Source of the DNA: Anaerobacillus sp.
GTDB lineage: Bacteria; Bacillota; Bacilli; Bacillales_H; Anaerobacillaceae
DNA: 9,208 bases
Assembly: GCA_007120055.1 (NCBI GenBank)
Contig: SKOL01000562.1
Location: 1-9,208, forward strand
Reading direction: 5' to 3'
In this document: positions 1 to 6,392 of the stretch, in pieces
How the letters are laid out: every line of letters begins with the position of its first letter
Numbering within the stretch: position 1 is the stretch's first letter
The notes under the pieces: model-generated
What the model saw: only the letters and a program-made list of their open reading frames with translations
The model's database searches: none
What the model was told of the DNA's origin: nothing
Program-made: the position numbers and the translations under genes

Positions 1-477
1 CCATTTACTTGCTCTTACTAGTGGAGCTAAATAAATAACTTTTTCAAACTTCTGTTGAGATTGAAGTAAAAAATGGGTACAAATTGCTGTTCCAGTACTA
101 TGAGCGAGCACTACAGATGGATAGCACTTATTATCTTTACTATACGATAATACTTTTTTGAGGGTATTTACATAATCGGTAAAATCATTGATTTCAGCTC
201 TTTTTCCAGAAGATAATCCGTGCCCAGCAAGATCATAACTTAGTACACACCACCCTTTACTAAGAAAATGATTAATCAAATTTTTTAGTCCACCAGTGTG
301 ATCAAAGTACCCGTGAACGAGGAGAATTGTTTTCGTTATCGAGGCTGGTTCAAAAATATGTAATACCGTCTGTTGTGTGCCCTCCTCAATTTTTTCTTCT
401 TTATATTGAGAAAGGTATTCTCGATTAATTTCGTAGTAATCTAGGTATTGTTTGAGATTAGCAAATGGTATTTCCAA
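1..477 (-). CDS. Alpha/beta hydrolase, lysophospholipase-like (N-terminal 159 residues; C-terminus outside window)
   Basis: This gene runs off the left edge of the window. The visible 159 residues match the front half of the S33/Hydrolase_4 (monoacylglycerol lipase or lysophospholipase-like) alpha/beta hydrolase fold. The oxyanion-hole motif HGYFDH is at residues 55-60, a YDLAGHGLSSG stretch (the family's D-x-x-G-H-G-x-S) at 81-91, and the nucleophile elbow AHSTG at 125-129, with Ser127 as predicted nucleophile. The first elbow position is Ala instead of the usual Gly. The catalytic Asp and His lie beyond the window. There is no signal peptide or membrane segment, so it should be cytoplasmic. 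The start is TTG at 477, chosen because AGGGAGGG (485-492) lies 7 nt upstream and no ATG is well placed. A TATGAT box at 504-509 could be its -10. The family is clear, but the substrate (an ester, lipid or small acyl compound) cannot be told. Confidence 0.85.
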   Translation of the reverse strand, partial: MEIPFANLKQYLDYYEINREYLSQYKEEKIEEGTQQTVLHIFEPASITKTILLVHGYFDHTGGLKNLINHFLSKGWCVLSYDLAGHGLSSGKRAEINDFTDYVNTLKKVLSYSKDNKCYPSVVLAHSTGTAICTHFLLQSQQKFEKVIYLAPLVRASKW

Positions 478-525
478 AATAACGCCCTCCCTATATTGAC
501 TCCATCATAAGCTAGTAATTACTAT

Positions 526-554
526 TTGTTCTATTTTAGCTTATTTTGCATAAA
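526..554 (+). promoter_or_regulatory. Candidate sigma-A promoter of the NlpC/P60 gene
   Basis: TTGTTC at 526-531 is followed after 17 nt by CATAAA at 549-554, with a TG just before the -10. It lies about 70 nt ahead of the start codon. The boxes match the consensus only partly, so this is a weak call. Confidence 0.3.
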
Positions 555-614
555 ATGTTTAAAGCACAAGCTTATTTCTGCCTCTTCACTGTTAAAAATA
601 TTACTACTTAGAAT

Positions 615-622
615 GGAGGTGA
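615..622 (+). promoter_or_regulatory. Ribosome binding site that sets the start of the NlpC/P60 gene
   Basis: GGAGGTGA is complementary to the 16S rRNA 3' end. GGAGG ends 8 nt before ATG 628 and 5 nt before ATG 625. It rules out the far upstream in-frame ATG at 526, which would add a non-signal-like stretch ahead of the secretion signal. Confidence 0.85.
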
Positions 623-627
623 ATATG

Positions 628-2016
628 ATGAAGCTAGATTCGGTTAGTGAAAAAGTTCTACTCTCATCAATTGCTGCAAGCGTCGCCTTAGGCGGACCTG
701 TATCTGTTCAAGCTGCAAATCAAACCCAAGTCATTGATGATATCACTATTAACCCTGAAGAAAAATTTAGTTTCGGTCATAAAGGTTTTAAAATTCACTC
801 AATCCAACGTAAACTATTAGACTATAATATTGAAACTGCAATCGCAGATAAAGGAGTTTACGGAGTAAAAACTCATGCGGCGATCCGTAAATTTCAAAAA
901 CTTAAAAAGCTACGTGTTGACGGAGTTGCTGGCAAAGAAACATTATCAGCACTGTTTATAAATAATGATATTGACGAAGTTGAAGTTGAAGACCATGTGT
1001 TAATTAAACTTAAAGAAGGGCAACTGTTTAGTATCGGTGATCGAGGAGATTCTGTAAAAGAAATTCAAAAGCTATTAATAGATGGTGGTTATTATCACTA
1101 TGAAAAAGACGGTATTTTTGGCCCGATCACCGAAGAGGCTATAAAAAATTACCAAAAAGACCATGGCCTTATTATTGATGGAATTGTTGGAAAACAAACA
1201 TACGAACATTTATCTGGCGTCTCTTTAAACGTCAAAAAAGAAGTAACAGAAGACGACAATTTAAATATGAACGTTTATGCTATTGAAAATGAAACAGATG
1301 AGACCCCAGCTCCTTTTATTGTTTCTTCTATTGAAAAAGAAGAGAAAAATGATTTAAATAGTGTAGAATTTTTGCAAAATGGCGACACAGGCCAGGCCGT
1401 GAAAGATTTACAACGTTTACTACAAAACAAAGGTTATTACAACTACGCTGTCGACGGTGCTTTTGGACCAATTACAGAAGCAGCAGTTCGAAACTATCAA
1501 ATTCAAAACAGCTTAGGAGTCGATGGAATTGCTGGGGAAAGAACCATTACACACCTTAAATACTCCCCTTCAAAACCAATGCCATCTAGGTCTTCTAACT
1601 CGAATCAGACACAACAAACAGAGCGTGCCCAACCTCAAACATCAGAAGTAAATCAGTCTTTTAACGAAGAAGTCATTAGTTTCGCAAAAACTTTAATAGG
1701 TGTTCGTTACCTTTGGGGCGGGGCGACACCGAATGGTTTTGACTGCAGTGGATTCCTCATGTACGTATATAAGCAAAATGGCAAAAATATACCGAGAACT
1801 GTTGCCCAAATGTGGAATTACGGCGAAAGCGTACAGACTTTACAACGAGGAGATTTTGTATTTTTTGAAACATATAAAGCAGGACCATCACACAATGGCA
1901 TTTACTTAGGAGATGGAAAATTCATTCATGCCAGCTCCTCAAGGGGTGTGACGATTAGCGAAATGTCAAACAGTTATTGGAGCAAAAGATACTTAGGCGC
2001 AAAACGAATGAATTAA
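628..2016 (+). CDS. Secreted NlpC/P60 peptidoglycan endopeptidase with three PG_binding_1 repeats
   Basis: Predicted wall hydrolase of 462 residues, most likely a D,L-endopeptidase that cuts the gamma-D-Glu to diamino-acid bond of stem peptides. Residues 1-29 look like a signal peptide: a hydrophobic segment, then VQA before the predicted cleavage. Three PG_binding_1 modules follow at about 48-110, 134-196 and 250-311, each with the DG-x-x-G-x-x-T...Q...G-x-D-G-x-x-G pattern. The first module is the most diverged. An acidic linker (197-245) separates modules 2 and 3, and a Ser/Gln-rich linker (312-343) leads to the NlpC/P60 domain (345-460). There, Cys373 in DCSGF, His422 in SHNGIYLG and His434 in FIHASS form the expected catalytic set. 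The start is ATG 628 (or ATG 625, one codon longer), set by GGAGGTGA. The gene diverges from the hydrolase and ends in its own terminator, so it is probably monocistronic. The domain call is firm; the exact bond cut and physiological role are inferred. Confidence 0.95.
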   Translation: MKLDSVSEKVLLSSIAASVALGGPVSVQAANQTQVIDDITINPEEKFSFGHKGFKIHSIQRKLLDYNIETAIADKGVYGVKTHAAIRKFQKLKKLRVDGVAGKETLSALFINNDIDEVEVEDHVLIKLKEGQLFSIGDRGDSVKEIQKLLIDGGYYHYEKDGIFGPITEEAIKNYQKDHGLIIDGIVGKQTYEHLSGVSLNVKKEVTEDDNLNMNVYAIENETDETPAPFIVSSIEKEEKNDLNSVEFLQNGDTGQAVKDLQRLLQNKGYYNYAVDGAFGPITEAAVRNYQIQNSLGVDGIAGERTITHLKYSPSKPMPSRSSNSNQTQQTERAQPQTSEVNQSFNEEVISFAKTLIGVRYLWGGATPNGFDCSGFLMYVYKQNGKNIPRTVAQMWNYGESVQTLQRGDFVFFETYKAGPSHNGIYLGDGKFIHASSSRGVTISEMSNSYWSKRYLGAKRMN

Positions 2017-2027
2017 ATAACCCTCAC

Positions 2028-2061
2028 AAGCTTTGCTTCTATCAGAAGTAAGGCTTTTTTT
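2028..2061 (+). terminator. Intrinsic terminator of the NlpC/P60 gene
   Basis: A 13-bp stem pairs 2028-2040 with 2044-2056 and includes two G-T wobbles. The loop is 3 nt and seven T residues follow at 2055-2061. It begins 11 nt after the stop codon. Confidence 0.93.
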
Positions 2062-2285
2062 ATACCCAACGCACATAACGGTGTTGCGTAGTATGGGGGG
2101 AGTGCGCAGTAGAACAACTGTTGACGCGCACTGGAATCGCATTATCCCTAAAATACACGTAACAAAACACGGTTTGACGTGCGTGGTTTACAGTATATGT
2201 AAAACGCACGCATGAAAACAAGGATTGATGCACCAAAATTACAGCATCTATAAAATCCGCGTATCAATACTTGTATTGACGCACA
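2062..2285. repeat. Gene-free cluster of consecutive short inverted repeats (hairpin chain)
   Basis: I find no credible gene here. The stretch is a string of potential hairpins. 2069-2089 has ACGCA against TGCGT. 2101-2132 has AGTGCGC against GCGCACT. 2156-2181 pairs CACGT with ACGTG and CAAA with TTTG. 2178-2210 pairs CGTGCGT with ACGCACG and TTTACA with TGTAAA around a GG bulge; it shares bases with the previous hairpin, so the two exclude each other. 2222-2258 pairs GGATT with AATCC and GATGC with GCATC. 2259-2282 is TCAATACTTGTATTGA flanked by GCG and CGC. Several stems share a GCGCAC or ACGCAC theme. It could be decayed mobile or REP-like DNA, or a structured transcript. Confidence 0.55.
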
Positions 2286-2583
2286 AATAATTTCTCTTCC
2301 TAGTTCAAAGAAGGAGAAGAGTAATCGAAATGCCGAATGATTTCTCTTCTCGAATCAAAACCAGAGATGAGTAATCGAAACGCTCGAATGATTTCTCTTC
2401 TCCACTCAAAACCAGAGATGAGTAATCGAAACGCTCGAATGATTTCTCTTCTCCACTCAAAACCAGAGATGAGTAATCGAAACGCCAGAATGATTTCTCT
2501 TCTCCACTCAAAGCCAGAGATGAGTAATCGAAACGCCAGAATGATTTCTCTTCTCGACTCAAACCAAGAGAAGAGGAATCATA
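2286..2583. repeat. Tandem array of about 51-bp hairpin-forming units (five full copies plus a diverged sixth)
   Basis: Unit boundaries are 2286-2335 (50 bp, diverged), 2336-2386, 2387-2437, 2438-2488, 2489-2539 (51 bp each, nearly identical) and 2540-2583 (diverged, partial). Each unit begins AATGATTTCTCTTCTC and ends near GAGTAATCGAAACGC. Within a unit GATT pairs with AATC and CTCTTCTC with GAGATGAG around a loop of about 12 nt, leaving one or two T-T mismatches. In the last unit the arms are CTCTTCTC and GAGAAGAG (2548-2555 with 2568-2575), which pair perfectly. In the first unit CTCTTC pairs with GAAGAG. Units 2 and 3 end in CTCG, units 4 and 5 in CCAG. Because 51 is a multiple of 3, frames stay open on both strands, but no translation signal supports a protein. 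Confidence 0.92.
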
Positions 2584-2586
2584 AGC

Positions 2587-2641
2587 TTCAAAGTGGGCAT
2601 TCTGTTCGTACTTCTACTGAACACTCCCACCATACTTTGAA
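2587..2641. repeat. Compound inverted repeat (imperfect stem-loop)
   Basis: TTCAAA (2587-2592) pairs with TTTGAA (2636-2641), GTGGG (2593-2597 region) with CCCAC (2626-2630), and TGTTC (2603-2607) with GAACA (2619-2623) around an 11-nt loop. The internal loops are asymmetric. It lies directly after the tandem array, has no T-run on either side, and so is not a terminator. Confidence 0.5.
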
Positions 2642-2727
2642 CCACCTCAAAACTGCGCCCCCACATTCTGTCTCGTCACACATAAAAATGATGCTCAATA
2701 TCGGTCGATACATTAGTTGTGGGAACA

Positions 2728-2774
2728 GTAAAACGCAAAAAACGCACAGATAACAAACTAACTGCGCGTTTTAC
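2728..2774. repeat. Inverted repeat of GTAAAACGC
   Basis: GTAAAACGC (2728-2736) and its exact reverse complement GCGTTTTAC (2766-2774) face each other across 29 nt. The same 9-mer occurs again at 2199-2207, in the 3' arm of an upstream hairpin. The bases between the tandem array and the lipoprotein stop codon (2584-2854) hold only these repeats; I see no gene or clear terminator there. Confidence 0.55.
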
Positions 2775-2854
2775 CACCATAAAGATGCACACTTCGCCTC
2801 CCAAAAACTCACCTATTTGACAAAATTCCTTTTTCAGTACATCCACTTAATTAT

Positions 2855-3544
2855 TTATCGAACATCTCTTTCAATAACGTCTTCATTCACTTCATCGACA
2901 AATTCTCTAAGTTGCACATCGTAATCTTCATTTCGGCGTCCACTCCGAAACCCATAATTTAAATATCGAACACGGTCAACGGCACGTCTATCTGTAATGA
3001 CAATTGGTTCTTTATGAGGAAACTTATTTTGAACATACTGCTCAACCTCTTGTTTTAATGCTTGAGTATCTTGAGCTTCACTATCTACGGCAATCAACAG
3101 TTGATTTTGATAGTGAATGACTCTCGCGTCTCTTACCGTATCGATTGACAATATTTGTTGAGTAATCTGTTCAGTCATATTTTTATCATAGGCTGCACCT
3201 TGTTGGTCAAGTCCTTTCAAGTTGGGGTTCGTGGACCGATCTCTAATTTCAGCTTCAAACCTTGAAATTCGCCGGTTCATCTCATTTGGCGTACGATCAA
3301 CAATTCCATTCATTCCTCGTCCTGGCCTCTCATCACGCGTAACCATGTTTGCAATCGGGTTTTGCCGATCGCGTTGTTGATTCCATAAGCCAAACCCTTC
3401 GCCTCGATTGTCATGGGCACGAAAATGTGCACCTGCATCATTTTCTAAACCAGGGTCTGTAGCGCGATAATTCATAATGCCACATCCATTTATATAAAAA
3501 ATAATGATAAGTAATCCTATGCTTAAAAGAACTCCTCTTTTCAC
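2855..3544 (-). CDS. YhcN/YlaJ-family sporulation lipoprotein
   Basis: Predicted membrane-anchored lipoprotein of 229 residues. A basic N-terminus (MKRG), a hydrophobic segment (residues 5-17) and a lipobox ending ING-Cys put the lipidated cysteine at residue 21. Residues 22-115 are polar and rich in Arg, Asn and Gly, and probably disordered. Residues 121-193 have the YhcN/YlaJ pattern: a helix, then two strands around DTVRDARVIHYQNQLLIAVD, a helix, and IVITDRR. The tail (200-229) is highly charged. In Bacillus subtilis, members of this family are spore proteins, some in the inner spore membrane. The start is GTG 3544, because GAGGAG (3553-3558) lies 8 nt upstream; a GTG at 3553 would overlap that site. 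I could not recognise a convincing sigma-F, sigma-G or sigma-E promoter, so sporulation control is inferred from the family only. The gene diverges from the unknown gene at 3779. Confidence 0.88.
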   Translation of the reverse strand: MKRGVLLSIGLLIIIFYINGCGIMNYRATDPGLENDAGAHFRAHDNRGEGFGLWNQQRDRQNPIANMVTRDERPGRGMNGIVDRTPNEMNRRISRFEAEIRDRSTNPNLKGLDQQGAAYDKNMTEQITQQILSIDTVRDARVIHYQNQLLIAVDSEAQDTQALKQEVEQYVQNKFPHKEPIVITDRRAVDRVRYLNYGFRSGRRNEDYDVQLREFVDEVNEDVIERDVR

Positions 3545-3552
3545 TGTTGTCA

Positions 3553-3558
3553 CTCCTC
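3553..3558 (-). promoter_or_regulatory. Ribosome binding site fixing the lipoprotein start at GTG 3544
   Basis: GAGGAG ends 8 nt before GTG 3544. The alternative GTG at 3553 overlaps its last base and cannot use it, so the protein is three residues shorter than the longest open frame. Confidence 0.75.
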
Positions 3559-3588
3559 ATTTTATCATAGGCTAATTTAACAATTTAA

Positions 3589-3699
3589 TGAATTTCATAA
3601 TTTAAAATGATCGCCATTAAGTATCTAAATGTAGTTGCGTTAAATCGCTCACAACTACAATTATTTGATATGACTAGGTTTAGGTCATTATGAAATTCA
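3589..3699. repeat. Perfect 13-bp inverted repeat flanking a hairpin in a divergent promoter region
   Basis: TGAATTTCATAAT (3589-3601) is the exact reverse complement of ATTATGAAATTCA (3687-3699), so the same 13-mer points toward each divergent gene. The centre of the motif is itself close to palindromic. Between the copies, GTAGTT (3631-3636) pairs with AACTAC (3653-3658) and GCG with CGC inside it. On the plus side ATGAAA within the motif lies 16 nt before TATGAT (3712-3717), a plausible promoter for the gene at 3779. On the minus side TATGAT also occurs (about 3563-3568), but at a longer spacing. The repeat could be a pair of operators or a very small mobile element. Confidence 0.6.
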
Positions 3700-3717
3700 C
3701 TCATTTGCTGTTATGAT
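3690..3717 (+). promoter_or_regulatory. Candidate sigma-A promoter of the unknown gene at 3779
   Basis: ATGAAA (3690-3695) is followed after 16 nt by TATGAT (3712-3717), matching 4 of 6 and 5 of 6 consensus positions. The -35 lies within the right copy of the 13-bp inverted repeat, so a protein bound there would affect transcription. Confidence 0.4.
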
Positions 3718-3778
3718 TAGAGTGAGTATTTTCAGTTATATTTACACAGTTAATATTTTCAAAAAGATGGTGGCGAAA

Positions 3779-4300
3779 ATGAAACAATCAATCAATGCTT
3801 CACTCAATGAATATGCGGAAAAGTATGACCATTACCGTGTTCTCACAAAAGAGAACCGTTTTTATGCAATCAACGACAAAGTAAAAACATATTGTTCGAT
3901 CCAAATAATTAAATGCAGTACCCCAACCCCAACGTTCGAAATTGCGCAAAGCTACTTTGAATGGTTAAATCGTGCCTCAAAGTCAATCATTAAAACGACG
4001 TTTGAAAAAAATACGTACAAGCTCTATTTTCGCTTTTTTAAAAAGCCACTACTTTCGCTGACAATCATTAAAAACAGTGAAACAGAAACGACCTTTGCTG
4101 TTTCAGGTGGAATGTTAGCAAAACAAAACCAAAAAGGTACCTTCACATTTAAAAAAGTGACCGAAAGTGACAAACATTACGTCATTGCCTTAGAGAAGTT
4201 TGAACCTAGTTTACCGTGGCTATTATATCGCCTAACACAAGCTCCCATTCATGAATTTGTGATGGAGAAATTCCAACAAGAAAAGGGGTTGACCGAGTGA
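3779..4300 (+). CDS. Protein of unknown function, 173 residues
   Basis: I do not recognise this protein. It has no signal peptide or membrane segment and is probably cytoplasmic. It is basic and rich in Lys, Phe, Tyr and Thr. A helical N-terminus (1-20) is followed by alternating beta-like segments (27-45, 68-95, 103-112, 119-143), then an aromatic helix-like end (145-173, including PWLLYRL). This suggests a compact alpha+beta or open-barrel fold, but no catalytic motif stands out. The start is ATG 3779, with a poor GGTGG site 5 nt upstream. In-frame ATGs at 3767 and 3713 have no ribosome binding site. I see no clear terminator after its TGA stop. Codon use and base composition resemble the neighbours, and the long frame with only minor antisense competition supports a real gene. 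Position opposite the spore lipoprotein is weak evidence for a sporulation link. Confidence 0.75.
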   Translation: MKQSINASLNEYAEKYDHYRVLTKENRFYAINDKVKTYCSIQIIKCSTPTPTFEIAQSYFEWLNRASKSIIKTTFEKNTYKLYFRFFKKPLLSLTIIKNSETETTFAVSGGMLAKQNQKGTFTFKKVTESDKHYVIALEKFEPSLPWLLYRLTQAPIHEFVMEKFQQEKGLTE

Positions 4301-4403
4301 GGTCCCCCTATTAGCCTTATGAGAATTTAAAAACAGCGTAAGATAAATTAGGGATTACAAGACAAAGCATTAGACCACCCTTTCTAGCTTCATTATAAAG
4401 CAC

Positions 4404-4432
4404 AAAAAAAGAGAGTGGACAGTCACTCTCTT
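4404..4432 (-). terminator. Intrinsic terminator of the chemotaxis receptor gene
   Basis: A perfect 9-bp stem pairs 4409-4417 with 4424-4432 around a 6-nt loop. Read on the minus strand it is followed by seven T residues (complement of 4404-4410). There is no T-run on the plus-strand side, so it serves only the minus-strand gene that ends at 4486. The rest of 4301-4485 holds nothing else I can identify. Confidence 0.92.
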
Positions 4433-4485
4433 CCTAACTATAAAATTTAGTGCTACATTACAAATTCGTAAATCGCTCCGAGTAC

Positions 4486-6165
4486 TTACAATCTAAATTT
4501 CTTAATTTCCTCTTGTAAGCCTTGGGCTAATTTACTCAAATTATTAGCTGACGATTGAATTTCCTCCATTGATGAAAGCTGCTGCTCGGCTCCTGTTGCT
4601 ACTGTATGGAAGCGATCAGACGTTTCTGTTGCGACATGGGACATGTCATCGACAGATGCACTTACTTGTTGTGAGCTTGCAGACATTTCTTCAGAAATTG
4701 CCGATACTTCTTGAATTTGAGTTGAAACATTTTGAATCGCTGTTAAGATTTTTTCAAAAGCATGACCGGTTTCTTCAACGACTACAATTCCTGCTTCTAC
4801 TTCTTTCGTTCCATTATCCATTGTTTTCACGGCGACCGACGTATCTTCTTGAATTTCATGGATGACTGAAGATATTTTCGCTGCGGAACTACGAGATTCT
4901 TCAGCTAACTTTCGAACTTCATCTGCTACAACTGCAAACCCCTTACCATGTTCACCAGCACGAGCTGCCTCGATCGCCGCATTTAAAGCGAGTAAATTCG
5001 TTTGTTCAGAGATATCAGTAATCACTCCTAAAATATTCCCAATTTCATTAGAGCGTTCACCTAATCGACCTATTATCTTTGTCGCATCTTTCACAGCTAC
5101 GCTAATTGAATTCATTTGTTCAATTACTCGTTGTAATGACTTGTTACCTTCTTCCGCTTCTTGGGTCGCATCTAACGAACTTTCAGATACGATCGACGAC
5201 GATTCAGCAATTTTTTGAATACCAATTGTCATCTCTTCCATTGCACGAGCACTTTCTTTCGTTCCATTCACCGTTACTTCAGCACCTTTAGCAACCTCTT
5301 GGATAGTTGTTACAATTTGATTCGTCGCTACTGTCGTTTGTTCTGAGTTAGCAGTTAATTCTTCCGATGAAGCGGCTACTTGATCAGAAGTTTGGGAAGT
5401 TTTACTAAGTAAACTTCTTAAGTTATCTGCCATTTCATTTGTCGAGGCTGTTAAACGACCAAGTTCATCATTTGTTTGAACTTTAATTTTTTCACCAGTT
5501 AGATCACCTTTTGCCACTTGTTCAACACGATTAACGACAGCCACAATTGGTTGTATAATTTTTCTTGCTGTAAAAATGGCGACTCCAAGTGATAAAGCGA
5601 CTCCAACTACCGTTAAAATAATATTCATGAGTACGATCGTCTGTCCGTGGTTACTCATTTCTCGCCCTTGTGCAATAATCTCTTCTTGACCAGCGCTTGC
5701 TAGCCCTCGATAGCCAGACATTACATCTTCAGCTAACGGGTCAACTTGATGTCGAATACTAGCTACCGCTGTATCCCGACCGTTCGCTTCAAACATCGGA
5801 AAAATTCTTCCTGTAATCAAACGATCCCACAGCTGGCTGTTCTCAACTAATTCCTGTACCTCTTCACTGCCATTTAGTTGAACAAGTTGTTCTTCTAAGT
5901 TAATACTAATTTCGGTTAATTGAAGATAACGATCTTTGTAATCTGTATCCCCAATCAATATGTACCCTCTTACTAAAGCAAGTCTCTCTGCCATATTATG
6001 AGCAAGTTGATTGCTAATCGTTAAACTTTGTAAATCTTCTTGCACAATGTGTTCAACGTTACTATTAATTCGATTAACGTTAAATAAGCTGTAAGCTGAC
6101 ATAATGACCAATAATAATAGAATAATAGTAAAACCGCTAAGTATCTTTCCTCTTAAGCTCCTCAT
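4486..6165 (-). CDS. Methyl-accepting chemotaxis protein (transmembrane receptor with HAMP domain)
   Basis: Chemoreceptor of 559 residues that would pass an external signal to CheA/CheW. A short basic N-terminus leads into TM1 (about 8-28). An extracellular sensor of about 145 residues (29-175) is predicted helical, fitting a four-helix-bundle MCP sensor, and is rich in Glu and Asp. TM2 is about 176-198 and HAMP 199-252. The cytoplasmic coiled coil runs to the end, with the conserved hairpin tip at about 386-425 ([20 protein letters not shown] and [15 protein letters not shown]). Gln/Glu-rich candidate methylation segments lie on both flanks. It ends in KKFRL, with no CheR-tethering pentapeptide of the NWETF type. 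Length and layout resemble the short Bacillus receptors such as YvaQ; the ligand is unknown. The start is ATG 6165, with AAGGGG 6 nt upstream. It has its own promoter and terminator, so it is probably monocistronic. Confidence 0.96.
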   Translation of the reverse strand: MRSLRGKILSGFTIILLLLVIMSAYSLFNVNRINSNVEHIVQEDLQSLTISNQLAHNMAERLALVRGYILIGDTDYKDRYLQLTEISINLEEQLVQLNGSEEVQELVENSQLWDRLITGRIFPMFEANGRDTAVASIRHQVDPLAEDVMSGYRGLASAGQEEIIAQGREMSNHGQTIVLMNIILTVVGVALSLGVAIFTARKIIQPIVAVVNRVEQVAKGDLTGEKIKVQTNDELGRLTASTNEMADNLRSLLSKTSQTSDQVAASSEELTANSEQTTVATNQIVTTIQEVAKGAEVTVNGTKESARAMEEMTIGIQKIAESSSIVSESSLDATQEAEEGNKSLQRVIEQMNSISVAVKDATKIIGRLGERSNEIGNILGVITDISEQTNLLALNAAIEAARAGEHGKGFAVVADEVRKLAEESRSSAAKISSVIHEIQEDTSVAVKTMDNGTKEVEAGIVVVEETGHAFEKILTAIQNVSTQIQEVSAISEEMSASSQQVSASVDDMSHVATETSDRFHTVATGAEQQLSSMEEIQSSANNLSKLAQGLQEEIKKFRL

Positions 6166-6228
6166 GAATGACCCCTTATTAAATATTTTTGTGACGAATT
6201 ATGTTGTTATGCGACTAATATATCATAA

Positions 6229-6257
6229 ATATTACAAACAATTCACTATTTTGTCAT
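6229..6257 (-). promoter_or_regulatory. Candidate sigma-A promoter of the chemotaxis receptor gene
   Basis: On the minus strand ATGACA (6257-6252) is followed after exactly 17 nt by TAATAT (6234-6229), matching 5 of 6 and 4 of 6 consensus bases. It lies about 64 nt upstream of ATG 6165. I found no match to the sigma-D motility promoter (TAAA, then GCCGATAT), which would be the usual one for a receptor. Confidence 0.4.
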
Positions 6258-6299
6258 AATTTTTTCTAATTTTATGAAATCATTGTTTAATTTCTATCT

Positions 6300-6383
6300 A
6301 AAAAAGGCAGGCGATTTTTCCTTCTCATTGCAATAAAAGTCCATCGACTTTTAGAGACTAGTTCAGGAAAATCACCTACCTTT
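6300..6383 (-). terminator. Large branched intrinsic terminator of the MFS permease gene
   Basis: On the minus-strand transcript the arm at 6380-6366 pairs with the arm at 6321-6306 through about 15 bp with one bulge, and T residues follow (complement of 6300-6305). Two positions are G-U wobbles on this strand but would be C-A mismatches on the other, so the structure is built for the minus strand. The 44-nt loop contains a perfect 8-bp hairpin, TAAAAGTC (6334-6341) with GACTTTTA (6346-6353). It starts about 10 nt after the permease stop codon. Confidence 0.85.
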
Positions 6384-6392
6384 ATACACTAT

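Noticed and set aside
526..627. Longer N-terminus for the NlpC/P60 protein from ATG 526
   Set aside because: It would place about 33 residues before the signal peptide and has no ribosome binding site, while GGAGGTGA sits just before ATG 625/628.
1700..1909. Short plus-strand open frame within the NlpC/P60 catalytic domain
   Set aside because: It is in another frame of a certain gene, and no ribosome binding site precedes it.
2033..2215. 60-codon open frame on the plus strand
   Set aside because: It begins inside the terminator of the wall hydrolase gene, has no ribosome binding site, and its DNA is better explained by the hairpin chain.
2305..2562. Open frame of 85 codons on the minus strand through the same repeats
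   Set aside because: It starts with TTG inside a repeat with no ribosome binding site and has the same periodicity artefact. Both strands are open, so neither is evidence of coding.
2286..2583. CRISPR array
   Set aside because: The units are contiguous 51-bp copies with no unique spacers of regular length, and there are no cas genes nearby.
2337..2753. Open frame of 138 codons on the plus strand through the tandem repeats, with a 17-residue repeated peptide
   Set aside because: It is open only because the 51-bp unit is a multiple of three. There is no ribosome binding site at a workable distance, and the part after the repeats looks like random low-complexity translation.
2062..2854. Insertion sequence or prophage remnant
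   Set aside because: No transposase or integrase fragment, no convincing long terminal inverted repeats and no target-site duplication are visible; only short repeats are present.
3545..3630. Sigma-G or sigma-F promoter before the spore lipoprotein
   Set aside because: TGAAAT and TATGAT are present, but their spacing (about 22 nt) does not fit the known consensus, so I could not support a forespore promoter.
4569..5291. Plus-strand open frames inside the chemotaxis receptor gene
   Set aside because: They are antisense shadows of a firmly identified receptor gene, with no translation signals and no recognisable protein.
6181..6300. Sigma-D motility promoter before the chemotaxis receptor
   Set aside because: No TAAA followed at 14-16 nt by a GCCGATAT-like box was found; a sigma-A-type site fits better.
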